DNA of 11,351 nucleotides, from positions 1 through 11,351 of the forward strand of contig JAJPXI010000113.1 in assembly GCA_021205585.1 (NCBI GenBank). The letters are read 5' to 3'. The position numbers and the translations under genes are program-made. Each line of letters begins with the position of its first letter. Position 1 is the first letter of the stretch. Source of the stretch: Oscillospiraceae bacterium (lineage in GTDB: Bacteria; Bacillota; Clostridia; Oscillospirales; Oscillospiraceae). Below the pieces are notes generated by a model. The model was not told the DNA's origin. It did not search any database and saw only the letters and a list, made by a program, of their open reading frames with translations. Positions 1-5,647 of the stretch are shown here, in pieces.

Positions 1-435
1 GTTAAACTCAAAACGCTGCCTGTACTGGTGGTGCCGATTTTAATCGGCGTGGTTCCCATGCTTCTGCTCTCCTACCGGCTGAACCTGCTCTCTTTCGGGG
101 ACGAGGAGGCCCAGATGATGGGGGTCAATGTCCGGGCGGCCAGGGCGGCGATGATTTTCTGCGCGACGCTGGCCACATCCGCCTCGGTGGCGGGGTGCGG
201 CATGGTGGGCTGGATCGGCCTGGTCATTCCTCACCTGATGCGCTTTATCGTTGGGCCAGACTACCGTTACCTCCTGCCCGCCTCTGCCATCGGCGGGGCA
301 ATTTTCCTGATGTTGGTTGATAATATCACCCGTATCTTCTTTGCCGTGGAGGTCTCCATCGGAATCCTGACCGCCATCATCGGCGCGCCTTTCTTCCTGT
401 TTCTTCTTGTCAAGGGGAGGGACAGCTGGCTATGA
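1..435 (+). CDS. FecCD-family ABC importer permease, C-terminal part
   Basis: The frame is open from the first base, so this is the last 144 residues of a gene that begins left of the window. It matches the C-terminal part of the FecCD/BtuC permeases, the membrane subunits that carry iron-siderophore, haem or corrinoid across the cytoplasmic membrane. Visible family signs are the segment FGDEEAQMMGVNV (about residues 32-44), the conserved GWIGLVIPHLMR (about 70-81; family consensus close to GFVGLIxPHxxR), a hydrophobic helix with VDNITR (about 106-111), and the closing stretch GILTAIIGAPFFLFLL (about 121-136). Several hydrophobic stretches fit membrane helices. The stop overlaps the start of the next gene (ATGA), so permease and ATPase are translationally coupled. 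The substrate cannot be told from this fragment. Confidence 0.93.
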   Translation, partial: VKLKTLPVLVVPILIGVVPMLLLSYRLNLLSFGDEEAQMMGVNVRAARAAMIFCATLATSASVAGCGMVGWIGLVIPHLMRFIVGPDYRYLLPASAIGGAIFLMLVDNITRIFFAVEVSIGILTAIIGAPFFLFLLVKGRDSWL

Positions 436-1229
436 TTTTTTCTGTGGAGGGTCTCTCCTGCGGCTACCGGGGGGCCAGTGTACTCTCCGGGCTGGATTTT
501 TCGGTGAAAAGCGGCGACGTGCTGTGCATCCTTGGGCCAAACGGCGTGGGCAAAACCACCCTGTTTAAGACCATGCTGGGTCTGCTGCCCGCCATTTCAG
601 GGCGTGTTACGGTAGATGGGGAATCCATCCTCCCCTGGCCGCCCCGAAAAAAGGCGCAGGTGATAGGTTTTGTTCCTCAATCTCACATCCCGCCTTTCCC
701 CTACACGGTGCAGCAGGTGGTGGTCATGGGCCGCACCGCCCACCTGGGGATGTTCAGCGCCCCGGGGGAGAGGGATTACGAGTTGGCCGACCAGGTTCTG
801 GACGAGTTGGGCGCGGCTCATCTCAGCGGAAAGGTCTACACCCGCATCAGCGGCGGGGAGCGGCAGATGGCCCTGATTGCCCGGGCGCTGGTGCAGTCCC
901 CCCGTATCCTGCTGATGGACGAACCGGCGGCCAACCTGGACTTTGCCAACCAGGCCATGGTGCTGGAGACCGTCCGCACCCTGGCGGAGCGGGGCATTAT
1001 CGTGATTATGACCACCCATACTCCAGACCATGTGTTTCTGTGCGGCTCCGACGTGCTGTTGCTGACCCGGGAGCGGGAAATACTCCGGGGTACGCCCGAG
1101 CAGGTAATGACGCCGGAGAATATGCGCCGGGCCTATGGCATCGACGTTTGCATCACCCGCGCCGAGGTGGACGGCCACCCAGTGCGGGGCTGCGTGCCGA
1201 TTCTTGGCACACAGCGGAAAAACCCTTGA
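432..1229 (+). CDS. ABC importer ATPase, FepC/FecE/BtuD type
   Basis: A complete 265-residue cytoplasmic ATPase that powers the adjacent FecCD-type permease. All nucleotide-binding motifs are visible: Walker A GPNGVGKTT (35-43), Q-loop glutamine Q83 in VIGFVPQ, signature ISGGE (139-143), Walker B ILLMDE (159-164) with catalytic E164, a D-loop around NLD (168-170), and switch histidine H196 in MTTHTPDH. The length is normal for this family, which runs around 250-270 residues. The start ATG at 432 overlaps the permease TGA by one base set (ATGA), which fixes the start and indicates coupling. Iron-siderophore, haem and cobalamin importers share this architecture, so the substrate stays open. I assign no symbol for that reason. 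Confidence 0.95.
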   Translation: MIFSVEGLSCGYRGASVLSGLDFSVKSGDVLCILGPNGVGKTTLFKTMLGLLPAISGRVTVDGESILPWPPRKKAQVIGFVPQSHIPPFPYTVQQVVVMGRTAHLGMFSAPGERDYELADQVLDELGAAHLSGKVYTRISGGERQMALIARALVQSPRILLMDEPAANLDFANQAMVLETVRTLAERGIIVIMTTHTPDHVFLCGSDVLLLTREREILRGTPEQVMTPENMRRAYGIDVCITRAEVDGHPVRGCVPILGTQRKNP

Positions 1230-1255
1230 TTTCAACGCGCTCAGGCGCTTTGAAA
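1230..1255 (+). repeat. Intergenic hairpin 1 between ATPase and binding-protein genes
   Basis: An inverted repeat begins right after the ATPase stop: TTTCAA (1230-1235) and GCGC (1237-1240) pair with GCGC (1245-1248) and TTGAAA (1250-1255), with one C/T mismatch and the loop TCAG. No T-run follows (the next bases are TAACC), so it is not a standard rho-independent terminator. It could stabilise the 3' end of the upstream message or set the relative level of the binding protein. Any role is inference. Confidence 0.6.
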
Positions 1256-1258
1256 TAA

Positions 1259-1283
1259 CCGGCGCGGGATTGAACCCCGCCGG
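1259..1283 (+). repeat. Intergenic hairpin 2, GC-rich, ahead of the binding-protein gene
   Basis: CCGGCG (1259-1264) and GGG (1266-1268) pair with CCC (1275-1277) and CGCCGG (1278-1283). One C is bulged at 1265 and the loop is ATTGAA. It is followed by AAAATCTAAG rather than by T residues. It sits three bases after the first hairpin and 14 nt before the ribosome binding site of the binding-protein gene. The two stems fill most of the 84-nt gap. A part in differential expression within the operon is plausible but not shown. Confidence 0.6.
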
Positions 1284-1313
1284 AAAATCTAAGATTAAGG
1301 AAGGTAACCGAAA

Positions 1314-2513
1314 ATGAAAAAAAGCAAGAAACTGTTCGCTCTGCTCCTGGCGCTGGCCATGTGCCTGTGCCTGATGGCCGGCTGTTCGTCCGGCGACAGC
1401 GACGCCGACGGCCAGGTGTCCAACGCCCAGGAAGCGGAAAACACCGATGATGTCCAGAACACCGACAGCGACCAGGAAGAGGAAGAGGGAGAGGACGCCG
1501 AGCAGGTGGCCGATCTGGAGCCCGACGCCGACGGCTACATCACCATCACCGATATGGCGGGCCGGGAAGTCACCTTCAAGGCGAACCCCACAATCTGGAA
1601 TTCCAGTCCCACGGCGGAGGGATGGCTGTGCGCTATCGTCCCCGACCAGATTATCGGCTGGGCCGCTGAGTTCGACGAGGAGGCCCTGGCCTACTACCCC
1701 GAGTCCGTCCGCGACCTGGAGGTAATCGGCGGCAACTATGGCACCAGCACCGCCAACGAGGAGAACATCCTGTCCGTCAGCCCCGATGTAATCGTCAACA
1801 CCTTTGACTGCAGCGAGTCCGGCCTGGAGGCCACCATCGCCTCCGCCGACGAGATGGCGGAGCAGTACGGGATTCCCGTCATCTGCCTGAGCCGCGACAT
1901 TGAAGACACGGCTGAGAACGCCGCCAACATCGGCCTGTGGTTTGGCGCCGCCCAGCGGGGCTATGAGGTGTCCGTCTATCTGCAGGGCCTGTTGGATATG
2001 GTCACCGAGACTGCCGAGGCCGCCGCTGCAGCCGGGGATGTGCCCACCTTCTATTACGCCGAACAGACCACAGGCCTGTTCACTGAGGCGGTGGGTTCCA
2101 TGCACGCCGCCGTGTTCGAGTTCTGCGGCCTGACCAACTGCGTGGGCGACGATTTGACCATGAGCAGCATGGGCGGGCTGGAGGAAGTCACCTTGGAACA
2201 GGTCATCCAGTGGGATCCCGATTACATCTTTGTCTGGCTGACTCCGGCCTATCAGGATATTACCACCTCCGACGCCTGGTCCGGCATCACCGCCGTGCAG
2301 AACGGCGACGTCTACGCCATCCCCCTGATGCCCCAGAACTGGTTCGACCGCTCCCCCAACAGCCTGCGGGTGCTGGGCTGCCTGTACTGCGCGTCTATCT
2401 GCTACGCAGACTATGTGACCTATGACCTGACTGACACCATCAGCGAATACTTCAGCTATATGTACGGCGTCGATTTGACCGCCGACCAACTGGCTGCCAT
2501 TTACTGCGATTAA
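1314..2513 (+). CDS. Lipoprotein substrate-binding protein of the FecCD-type ABC importer
   Basis: A complete 399-residue extracytoplasmic binding protein that captures the substrate and delivers it to the permease encoded upstream. The N-terminus is a lipoprotein signal: KKSKK, a hydrophobic stretch, then lipobox LMAGC with the lipidated cysteine at residue 24. A very acidic, probably disordered linker follows (25-73; about 20 of 49 residues are Asp or Glu). The folded part looks like the periplasmic-binding-protein 2 (TroA/FepB-like) family: DMAGREVTF (80-88), ENILSVSPDVIV (150-161), VTLEQVIQWDPDYIFV (292-307) and AVQNGDVYAIP (327-337) match conserved blocks. AAGGAAGG at 1297-1304, nine bases before ATG, supports the start. 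The ligand is not readable from sequence; iron-siderophore, haem and corrinoid are the usual candidates. The order permease-ATPase-binding protein puts it last, separated by two hairpins. Confidence 0.92.
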   Translation: MKKSKKLFALLLALAMCLCLMAGCSSGDSDADGQVSNAQEAENTDDVQNTDSDQEEEEGEDAEQVADLEPDADGYITITDMAGREVTFKANPTIWNSSPTAEGWLCAIVPDQIIGWAAEFDEEALAYYPESVRDLEVIGGNYGTSTANEENILSVSPDVIVNTFDCSESGLEATIASADEMAEQYGIPVICLSRDIEDTAENAANIGLWFGAAQRGYEVSVYLQGLLDMVTETAEAAAAAGDVPTFYYAEQTTGLFTEAVGSMHAAVFEFCGLTNCVGDDLTMSSMGGLEEVTLEQVIQWDPDYIFVWLTPAYQDITTSDAWSGITAVQNGDVYAIPLMPQNWFDRSPNSLRVLGCLYCASICYADYVTYDLTDTISEYFSYMYGVDLTADQLAAIYCD

Positions 2514-2535
2514 AATCCGAGCCCACGTCCGGCGG

Positions 2536-2581
2536 GGGGCGCGCCTTTCCACATAGGGAAGGGCGCGCCCCTTTCAAATTT
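2536..2581 (+). terminator. Rho-independent terminator after the ABC importer unit
   Basis: A strong stem of GGGGCGCGCC (2536-2545), a T, and TTCC (2547-2550) pairs with GGAA (2557-2560), a G (T.G wobble) and GGCGCGCCCC (2562-2571). The loop is ACATAG. TTTCAAATTT follows. The stem is about 15 bp and lies 23 nt after the binding-protein stop. The T-tract is imperfect (TTTC then AAATTT), but position and stem strength make termination the best reading. It separates the importer from the nitroreductase unit. Confidence 0.82.
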
Positions 2582-2597
2582 CCGGCCTGGAACCGCC

Positions 2598-2626
2598 TTG
2601 CCAGATGGAATGAACTGTGGTACAAT
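2598..2626 (+). promoter_or_regulatory. Sigma-70-type extended -10 promoter for the nitroreductase unit
   Basis: The -35 element TTGCCA (2598-2603) is followed by exactly 17 nt and the -10 element TACAAT (2621-2626). TG at 2618-2619, one base before the hexamer, gives an extended -10. Transcription should begin near 2633, leaving a leader of about 25 nt before the ATG at 2658. It lies just after the terminator at 2536-2581. No other promoter is obvious before guaB, so it may drive the nitroreductase, the cysteine-rich protein and guaB together. Confidence 0.75.
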
Positions 2627-2641
2627 AGGTGTAAGAAAAAA

Positions 2642-2650
2642 AGGAAAGGG
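2642..2650 (+). promoter_or_regulatory. Ribosome binding site fixing the nitroreductase start
   Basis: AGGAAAGGG lies 7 nt before the ATG at 2658. It decides between that ATG and an in-frame ATG at 2598. The latter would fall inside the -35 element and would add 20 residues with no family resemblance. Confidence 0.7.
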
Positions 2651-2657
2651 TGATTTT

Positions 2658-3194
2658 ATGCAGCTGCAGGACGTGCTGGAGAGCCGGCGGAGCATCCGGG
2701 CCTATGCGCCGGATAAGCAGGTGACCCGGGAGCAGGTGGAGGAAATCGTCGCCGCCGCCGCCCAAGCCCCCTCCTGGAAAAACAGTCAGACCGCCCGGTA
2801 CTACTGCGTGTACACGCCGGAGATGGTAGAAAAGTTTTCTTCCGAGTGCCTGCCCCCCTTCAACGCGAAGCGCTCGGACAACGCCGTTTTGGTGGTGACC
2901 ACTTTCGTGGCCAACTGCTCCGGCTTCAGCCGGGACGGGACACCTGACAACGAGTGCGGCAACGGCTGGGGCTATTACGATTTGGGCCTGCACAGCGAAA
3001 ACTTCCTGCTCAAGGCCAGGGAACTGGGCCTGGGCACCCTGATTATGGGCATCCGGGATGCGGGCAAGATTCGCGCCCTGCTGGACATCCCGGAGGAGGA
3101 AATTATCGTTTCTGTCATTGCCCTGGGGTACGCCGCCGAGTCACCGGAGAAGCCGCCGAAGAAGACCCCGGAGCAGATCCTTCGGTTCTATTGA
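2658..3194 (+). CDS. Nitroreductase-family flavoprotein
   Basis: A complete 178-residue protein of the FMN-dependent nitroreductase superfamily: cytoplasmic, normally dimeric, using NAD(P)H to reduce nitro compounds, quinones or other electron acceptors. Visible signs are the N-terminal flavin-contacting segment SRRSIRAY (9-16; R10, R11, S12 and R14 are typical FMN phosphate contacts), the APSWKNSQTARYY block (37-49), and the C-terminal glycine-rich GLGTLIMGIRD (124-134), followed by DIPEEEIIVSVIALGY (143-158). The length suits the small single-domain members of the family. The physiological substrate cannot be inferred. Promoter and ribosome binding site support the ATG at 2658. The stop is only 7 nt before the next gene, so the two are probably co-transcribed and coupled. 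Confidence 0.92.
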   Translation: MQLQDVLESRRSIRAYAPDKQVTREQVEEIVAAAAQAPSWKNSQTARYYCVYTPEMVEKFSSECLPPFNAKRSDNAVLVVTTFVANCSGFSRDGTPDNECGNGWGYYDLGLHSENFLLKARELGLGTLIMGIRDAGKIRALLDIPEEEIIVSVIALGYAAESPEKPPKKTPEQILRFY

Positions 3195-3201
3195 GTGCAC
3201 C

Positions 3202-3822
3202 ATGGGGGAGAACAACCGCTTTATCGCCTTCCTGTGCCCCCAGTGCCGCCAGACGGTGCTGGCCGAGCGCGGCGCGTTCCAGCTGGCCGCCGCCCCCAGC
3301 CGCATCCCCTGCCCCTGCGGGAAGTCCGCCGTGACCATCCGGCCGGGGGAGCAGGGCAGCGCCGTGACGGTGCCCTGCCTGTCCTGCGGGAGGGAGCACA
3401 CCGTGACCTGCTCCACCCGATCCCTGCTGGAACAGAGGTGCCTGGCCTTTTCCTGCGGCGCGTCCGGCCTGAACTGCTGCTTCATAGGGGAGGAGGGGGC
3501 GGTCACCGCCGCCGCCCGCCGCCTGGAGCAGACCCTGGACGCCCTGCCGGAGAAGGAGGAGCGGGGGGCCTTTCTGAACCAGGTCATTATGGAGGAGGTT
3601 CTGTCCGAGCTGAAGGACATTGCCCAGAGGGACGGCGTCTCCTGCACCTGCGGCAGCCATATCTGGAACCTGCGGGTCAATTACAGTTCGGTGGATTTGA
3701 CCTGCGCCCAATGCGGCGGCGTGCTCCGCCTGGACGCGGCCACGGGGGAGGATCTGGAAGACTTATGCTGCCGCGACGCTTTACAGATTCACGGCAAAGA
3801 CGTGCCGCCCGGCGCGGCGTAA
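3202..3822 (+). CDS. Cysteine-rich protein with probable zinc-ribbon modules, function unknown
   Basis: I do not recognise a named family. The 206-residue product has 17 cysteines, many in metal-knuckle pairs: C12-x2-C15 with C37-x-C39; C59-x2-C62, then C70, C80, C85 and C92-C93; and C148-x-C150 with C168-x2-C171. C189-C190 lies near the end. The first and last sets look like complete four-cysteine zinc ribbons, the last in mirrored order. A charged, probably helical segment (about 100-144) links the middle and last modules. No signal peptide or membrane helix is seen, so it is presumably cytoplasmic. The frame stays open upstream to an ATG at 3058, but that part overlaps the nitroreductase and encodes a low-complexity Arg/Ser-rich stretch, so I take ATG 3202. 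There is no good ribosome binding site at 3202, and coupling to the nitroreductase stop 7 nt before is likely. Roles in nucleic-acid binding, redox sensing or metal handling are all possible. Confidence 0.75.
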   Translation: MGENNRFIAFLCPQCRQTVLAERGAFQLAAAPSRIPCPCGKSAVTIRPGEQGSAVTVPCLSCGREHTVTCSTRSLLEQRCLAFSCGASGLNCCFIGEEGAVTAAARRLEQTLDALPEKEERGAFLNQVIMEEVLSELKDIAQRDGVSCTCGSHIWNLRVNYSSVDLTCAQCGGVLRLDAATGEDLEDLCCRDALQIHGKDVPPGAA

Positions 3823-3850
3823 ATAAATACAAACAAAAGGAGTTGGTTTC

Positions 3851-5326
3851 ATGTCGATTCAGGATGGAAACGATAAATTTGTCAAGCAGGGGCTGACCTA
3901 CGACGACGTGCTGCTAATCCCCGCCGAGAGCGACATCCTGCCGGCGGACGTAGATTTGCACACCAAGCTGACCCAAAAGGTCTCCCTCAACATCCCCGTC
4001 ATCAGCGCCGCCATGGACACCGTGACCGAGTACCGCATGGCCATCGCCCTGGCCAGGGAGGGCGGACTGGGAATCATCCACAAAAATATGTCCATCGGCG
4101 CCCAGGCCGAGCAGGTGGACATGGTCAAGCGCAGTGAAAACGGGGTCATCACCAACCCCTTCTGGCTGGCCCCCGGCCACACCCTGGCCGAGGCCGACGA
4201 GCTGTGCGCCAAGTATAAGATTTCCGGCGTCCCCATCTGCGACAACGGCAGGCTGGTGGGTATTATCACCAACCGGGACATGAAGTTTGAAACCGATATG
4301 TCCAAGCTCATCGACAGCGTGATGACCAAGGAGGGGCTGATTACCGCCCCGGAGGGAACCACCCTGGCCGAGGCCAAGGAAATCCTGCGCCAGCACAAGA
4401 TTGAGAAGCTGCCCATCGTGGACAAGGATTTCCGCCTGAAGGGCCTGATTACCATTAAGGACATCGAAAAGGCCGAGGTCTACCCCAACTCCGCCAGGGA
4501 CGAGAAGGGCCGGCTGCTGGTGGGTGCGGGCATCGGCGTGACCGGCGACGTGATGGAGCGCACCCAGGCCCTGCTGGATGCGGGGGCCGACGTGCTGGTT
4601 CTGGACTCCGCCCACGGCCATTCTAAAAATATTCTGGAGTGCGTCAAGCGCATCAAGGCGGTGTTCCCCGACGTGCAGCTGATTGCCGGAAACGTGGCCA
4701 CCGCCGAGGGCACCCGCGCCCTGATCGAGGCGGGGGCCGACTGCGTGAAGGTGGGCATCGGCCCCGGCTCCATCTGCACCACCCGTGTGGTGGCCGGCAT
4801 CGGCGTGCCCCAGATTACCGCCGTATATGACGCGGCCAGGGTGGCGGCGGAGTACGGCGTGCCCATCATCGCCGACGGCGGCATCAAGTACTCTGGCGAC
4901 ATCACCAAGGCCCTGGCCGCCGGCGCCCATGTGGTCATGCTGGGCTCCCTGCTGGCCGGGTGCGAGGAGTCCCCGGGGGAGAACGAGGTCTACCAGGGCC
5001 GCCAGTTCAAGGTCTACCGGGGCATGGGCTCTCTCAGCGCCATGGCCAACGGCTCCAAGGACCGGTACTTCCAGCAGAACAACAAAAAGCTGGTGCCGGA
5101 GGGCGTAGAGGGCCGGGTGCCCTATAAGGGACCCGTGGGTGAGAGCATCTATCAGATGATGGGCGGCCTGCGCTCCGGCATGGGCTACTGCGGCTGCCAT
5201 GACATCGAGCAGCTGCGCCAGAAGGCCCGCTTCGTCCAGATTACCGCCGCCGGTCTGCGGGAGAGCCACCCCCACGACATCTATATCACCAAGGAAGCCC
5301 CAAACTACACGGTCAATCCGCAGTAA
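3851..5326 (+). CDS. guaB: IMP dehydrogenase
   Basis: A complete 491-residue IMP dehydrogenase, which oxidises IMP to XMP with NAD+ in the first committed step of GMP synthesis in the cytoplasm. It has a TIM-barrel catalytic domain interrupted by a CBS-domain pair (roughly residues 97-215; repeats near NPFWLAPGHTLAEAD and VMTKEGLITAPEGTTLAEA). Catalytic C309 sits in GIGPGSICTT, D342 in IADGGIKYSGD contacts IMP, and the flap holds the R405-Y406 dyad in KDRYFQQ, then GRVPYKGP and MGGLRSGMGYCG. All three positions are offset by four from the E. coli enzyme, so the spacing is normal. AAAGGAG (3836-3842), 8 nt before ATG, confirms the start. It lies 28 nt after the cysteine-rich gene with no visible promoter between, so it probably belongs to the same transcript. 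I see no purine riboswitch in the short leader. Confidence 0.98.
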   Translation: MSIQDGNDKFVKQGLTYDDVLLIPAESDILPADVDLHTKLTQKVSLNIPVISAAMDTVTEYRMAIALAREGGLGIIHKNMSIGAQAEQVDMVKRSENGVITNPFWLAPGHTLAEADELCAKYKISGVPICDNGRLVGIITNRDMKFETDMSKLIDSVMTKEGLITAPEGTTLAEAKEILRQHKIEKLPIVDKDFRLKGLITIKDIEKAEVYPNSARDEKGRLLVGAGIGVTGDVMERTQALLDAGADVLVLDSAHGHSKNILECVKRIKAVFPDVQLIAGNVATAEGTRALIEAGADCVKVGIGPGSICTTRVVAGIGVPQITAVYDAARVAAEYGVPIIADGGIKYSGDITKALAAGAHVVMLGSLLAGCEESPGENEVYQGRQFKVYRGMGSLSAMANGSKDRYFQQNNKKLVPEGVEGRVPYKGPVGESIYQMMGGLRSGMGYCGCHDIEQLRQKARFVQITAAGLRESHPHDIYITKEAPNYTVNPQ

Positions 5327-5343
5327 AACGGGTGCATCCGGAT

Positions 5344-5375
5344 GGGGCCGCCGCAAAACAGTTTGCGGCGGCCCC
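5344..5375. repeat. Hairpin A, 14-bp perfect stem, candidate guaB terminator
   Basis: GGGGCCGCCGCAAA (5344-5357) is perfectly complementary to TTTGCGGCGGCCCC (5362-5375) around an ACAG tetraloop. It lies 17 nt after the guaB stop, where a terminator is expected, and is very stable. AAGAC follows rather than a T-run, so it does not meet the usual rho-independent pattern. It could instead block 3' exonucleases or act together with the next hairpin. Confidence 0.75.
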
Positions 5376-5380
5376 AAGAC

Positions 5381-5409
5381 TGTCGAAAAAGGCAGAGCCT
5401 TTTTCGACA
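5381..5409. repeat. Hairpin B, 13-bp perfect stem with T-run in its 3' arm
   Basis: TGTCGAAAAAGGC (5381-5393) pairs perfectly with GCCTTTTTCGACA (5397-5409) around the loop AGA. It begins five bases after hairpin A. Except for the loop it reads the same on both strands. The five T residues in its right arm could serve as a delayed U-tract for hairpin A, though they begin 24 bases after that stem, which is too far for a standard terminator. Confidence 0.75.
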
Positions 5410-5419
5410 AAAGGAACGG

Positions 5420-5479
5420 CAGCCTGCCGCAGCGCACCCACTGGCCCTGTGGGAGGCCAGTGGGCACGTTTGCAGGCTG
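5420..5479. repeat. Hairpin C, two-level stem
   Basis: The outer arms CAGCCTGC (5420-5427) and GCAGGCTG (5472-5479) enclose an inner stem CCCACTGGCC (5437-5446) with GGCCAGTGGG (5455-5464) around an 8-nt loop CTGTGGGA. An asymmetric internal loop of 9 and 7 nt separates the two levels. Both stems are perfectly complementary, so the whole 60-nt unit is a long imperfect palindrome. Confidence 0.7.
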
Positions 5480-5485
5480 AGAGGA

Positions 5486-5518
5486 GAAATTTCTGAGGCA
5501 CATGTCCTCAGAAATTTC
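5486..5518. repeat. Hairpin D, 13-bp perfect AT-rich stem
   Basis: GAAATTTCTGAGG (5486-5498) pairs perfectly with CCTCAGAAATTTC (5506-5518) around a CACATGT loop, which is itself mostly the palindrome ACATGT. It lies six bases after hairpin C. The end arms also contain the small palindrome GAAATTTC. It is unrelated in sequence to the other stems. Confidence 0.75.
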
Positions 5519-5529
5519 AGTTTCATTTG

Positions 5530-5551
5530 GTTCGCGCCAGCGGGCGCGAAC
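5530..5551. repeat. Hairpin E, 9-bp GC-rich stem
   Basis: GTTCGCGCC (5530-5538) pairs perfectly with GGCGCGAAC (5543-5551) around an AGCG loop. TTTGCAAAACTTTT follows. The trailing T residues are interrupted, so it could act as a weak terminator facing addB. It is the last member of the hairpin series. Confidence 0.7.
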
Positions 5552-5587
5552 TTTGCAAAACTTTTAATGGGTTGAGAACTACCACAG

Positions 5588-5616
5588 TAGAACTGCAACG
5601 GCCCGTAAAGTATATT
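5588..5616 (+). promoter_or_regulatory. Weak candidate promoter for addBA
   Basis: TATATT (5611-5616) is a good -10 hexamer, and 17 nt upstream TAGAAC (5588-5593) matches the -35 consensus at only three of six positions. It sits after the hairpins and about 30 nt before the addB start, where a promoter is needed if guaB transcripts end upstream. The call rests mainly on the -10 element and position. Confidence 0.3.
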
Positions 5617-5647
5617 CACATTACAGACGGAAAGGGGGAGGGCAAGG

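Larger units (their letters stand above)
5327..5647. other. Gene-free interval guaB-addB, dominated by tandem hairpins
   Basis: This 321-nt gap has no credible gene. About 5330-5560 is a series of five inverted repeats of unrelated sequence, listed separately. A 10-nt palindrome CATCCGGATG (5335-5344) precedes them and the palindrome TTTGCAAA (5552-5559) ends them. The remaining part (5561-5647) is AT-richer, holds a weak promoter candidate, and ends in the purine-rich GGGGGAGGG (5634-5642), the addB ribosome binding site. Short open frames on both strands cross the hairpins, but their amino-acid content is dictated by the palindromes. At least one stem must terminate guaB transcription; the rest are unexplained. 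Confidence 0.8.

Noticed and set aside
1226..1256. Possible promoter for the binding-protein gene (TTGATT with TGAAAT)
   Set aside because: The spacer would be 19 nt, the -10 hexamer is poor, and the bases are explained by the hairpin arms.
1259..1283. Resemblance to a tRNA T-arm on the minus strand (GGGGTTCAATCCC)
   Set aside because: With the canonical 7-nt T-loop register the stem breaks at the third pair, and there is no acceptor, anticodon or D-arm around it.
597..2552. Long minus-strand open frame (651 codons) across the ATPase and binding-protein genes
   Set aside because: Shadow of GC-biased third positions on the + strand. Both + strand genes show clear family motifs, and the minus product is low-complexity Gly/His/Gln-rich.
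2598..2657. Upstream in-frame ATG for the nitroreductase
   Set aside because: It lies within the promoter -35 element, has no ribosome site, and would add residues unlike the family. ATG 2658 has a good site and starts next to the conserved RRSIR segment.
3058..3201. Upstream in-frame ATG for the cysteine-rich gene
   Set aside because: This part overlaps the conserved nitroreductase C-terminus and encodes an Arg/Ser/Pro-rich stretch typical of an out-of-frame reading.
3115..3711. Minus-strand frames opposite the cysteine-rich gene (also 3141-3680)
   Set aside because: The + strand frame shows repeated CxxC/CxC pairs and continues the co-directional gene row. The minus products are Gly/Ala-rich shadows with no motif.
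5313..5501. Small minus-strand frame of 62 codons, and other short frames through the hairpins
   Set aside because: Its sequence is set by the inverted repeats it crosses. It has no ribosome binding site I can defend and no protein motif.
3914..5503. Minus-strand open frame of 529 codons opposite guaB
   Set aside because: Opposes a fully conserved IMP dehydrogenase. Its composition is Gly/His/Ala-rich without motifs, and it runs into the hairpin region.
5325..5561. AAAAC at 5325-5329 and 5557-5561 as a target-site duplication flanking the hairpin cluster
   Set aside because: Five bases is short, and AAAAC occurs a third time inside (5355-5359). No terminal inverted repeats flank the region, so it is weak evidence for insertion.
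5330..5561. CRISPR array or direct-repeat array
   Set aside because: The hairpins do not share sequence and there are no regularly spaced direct repeats or spacers.
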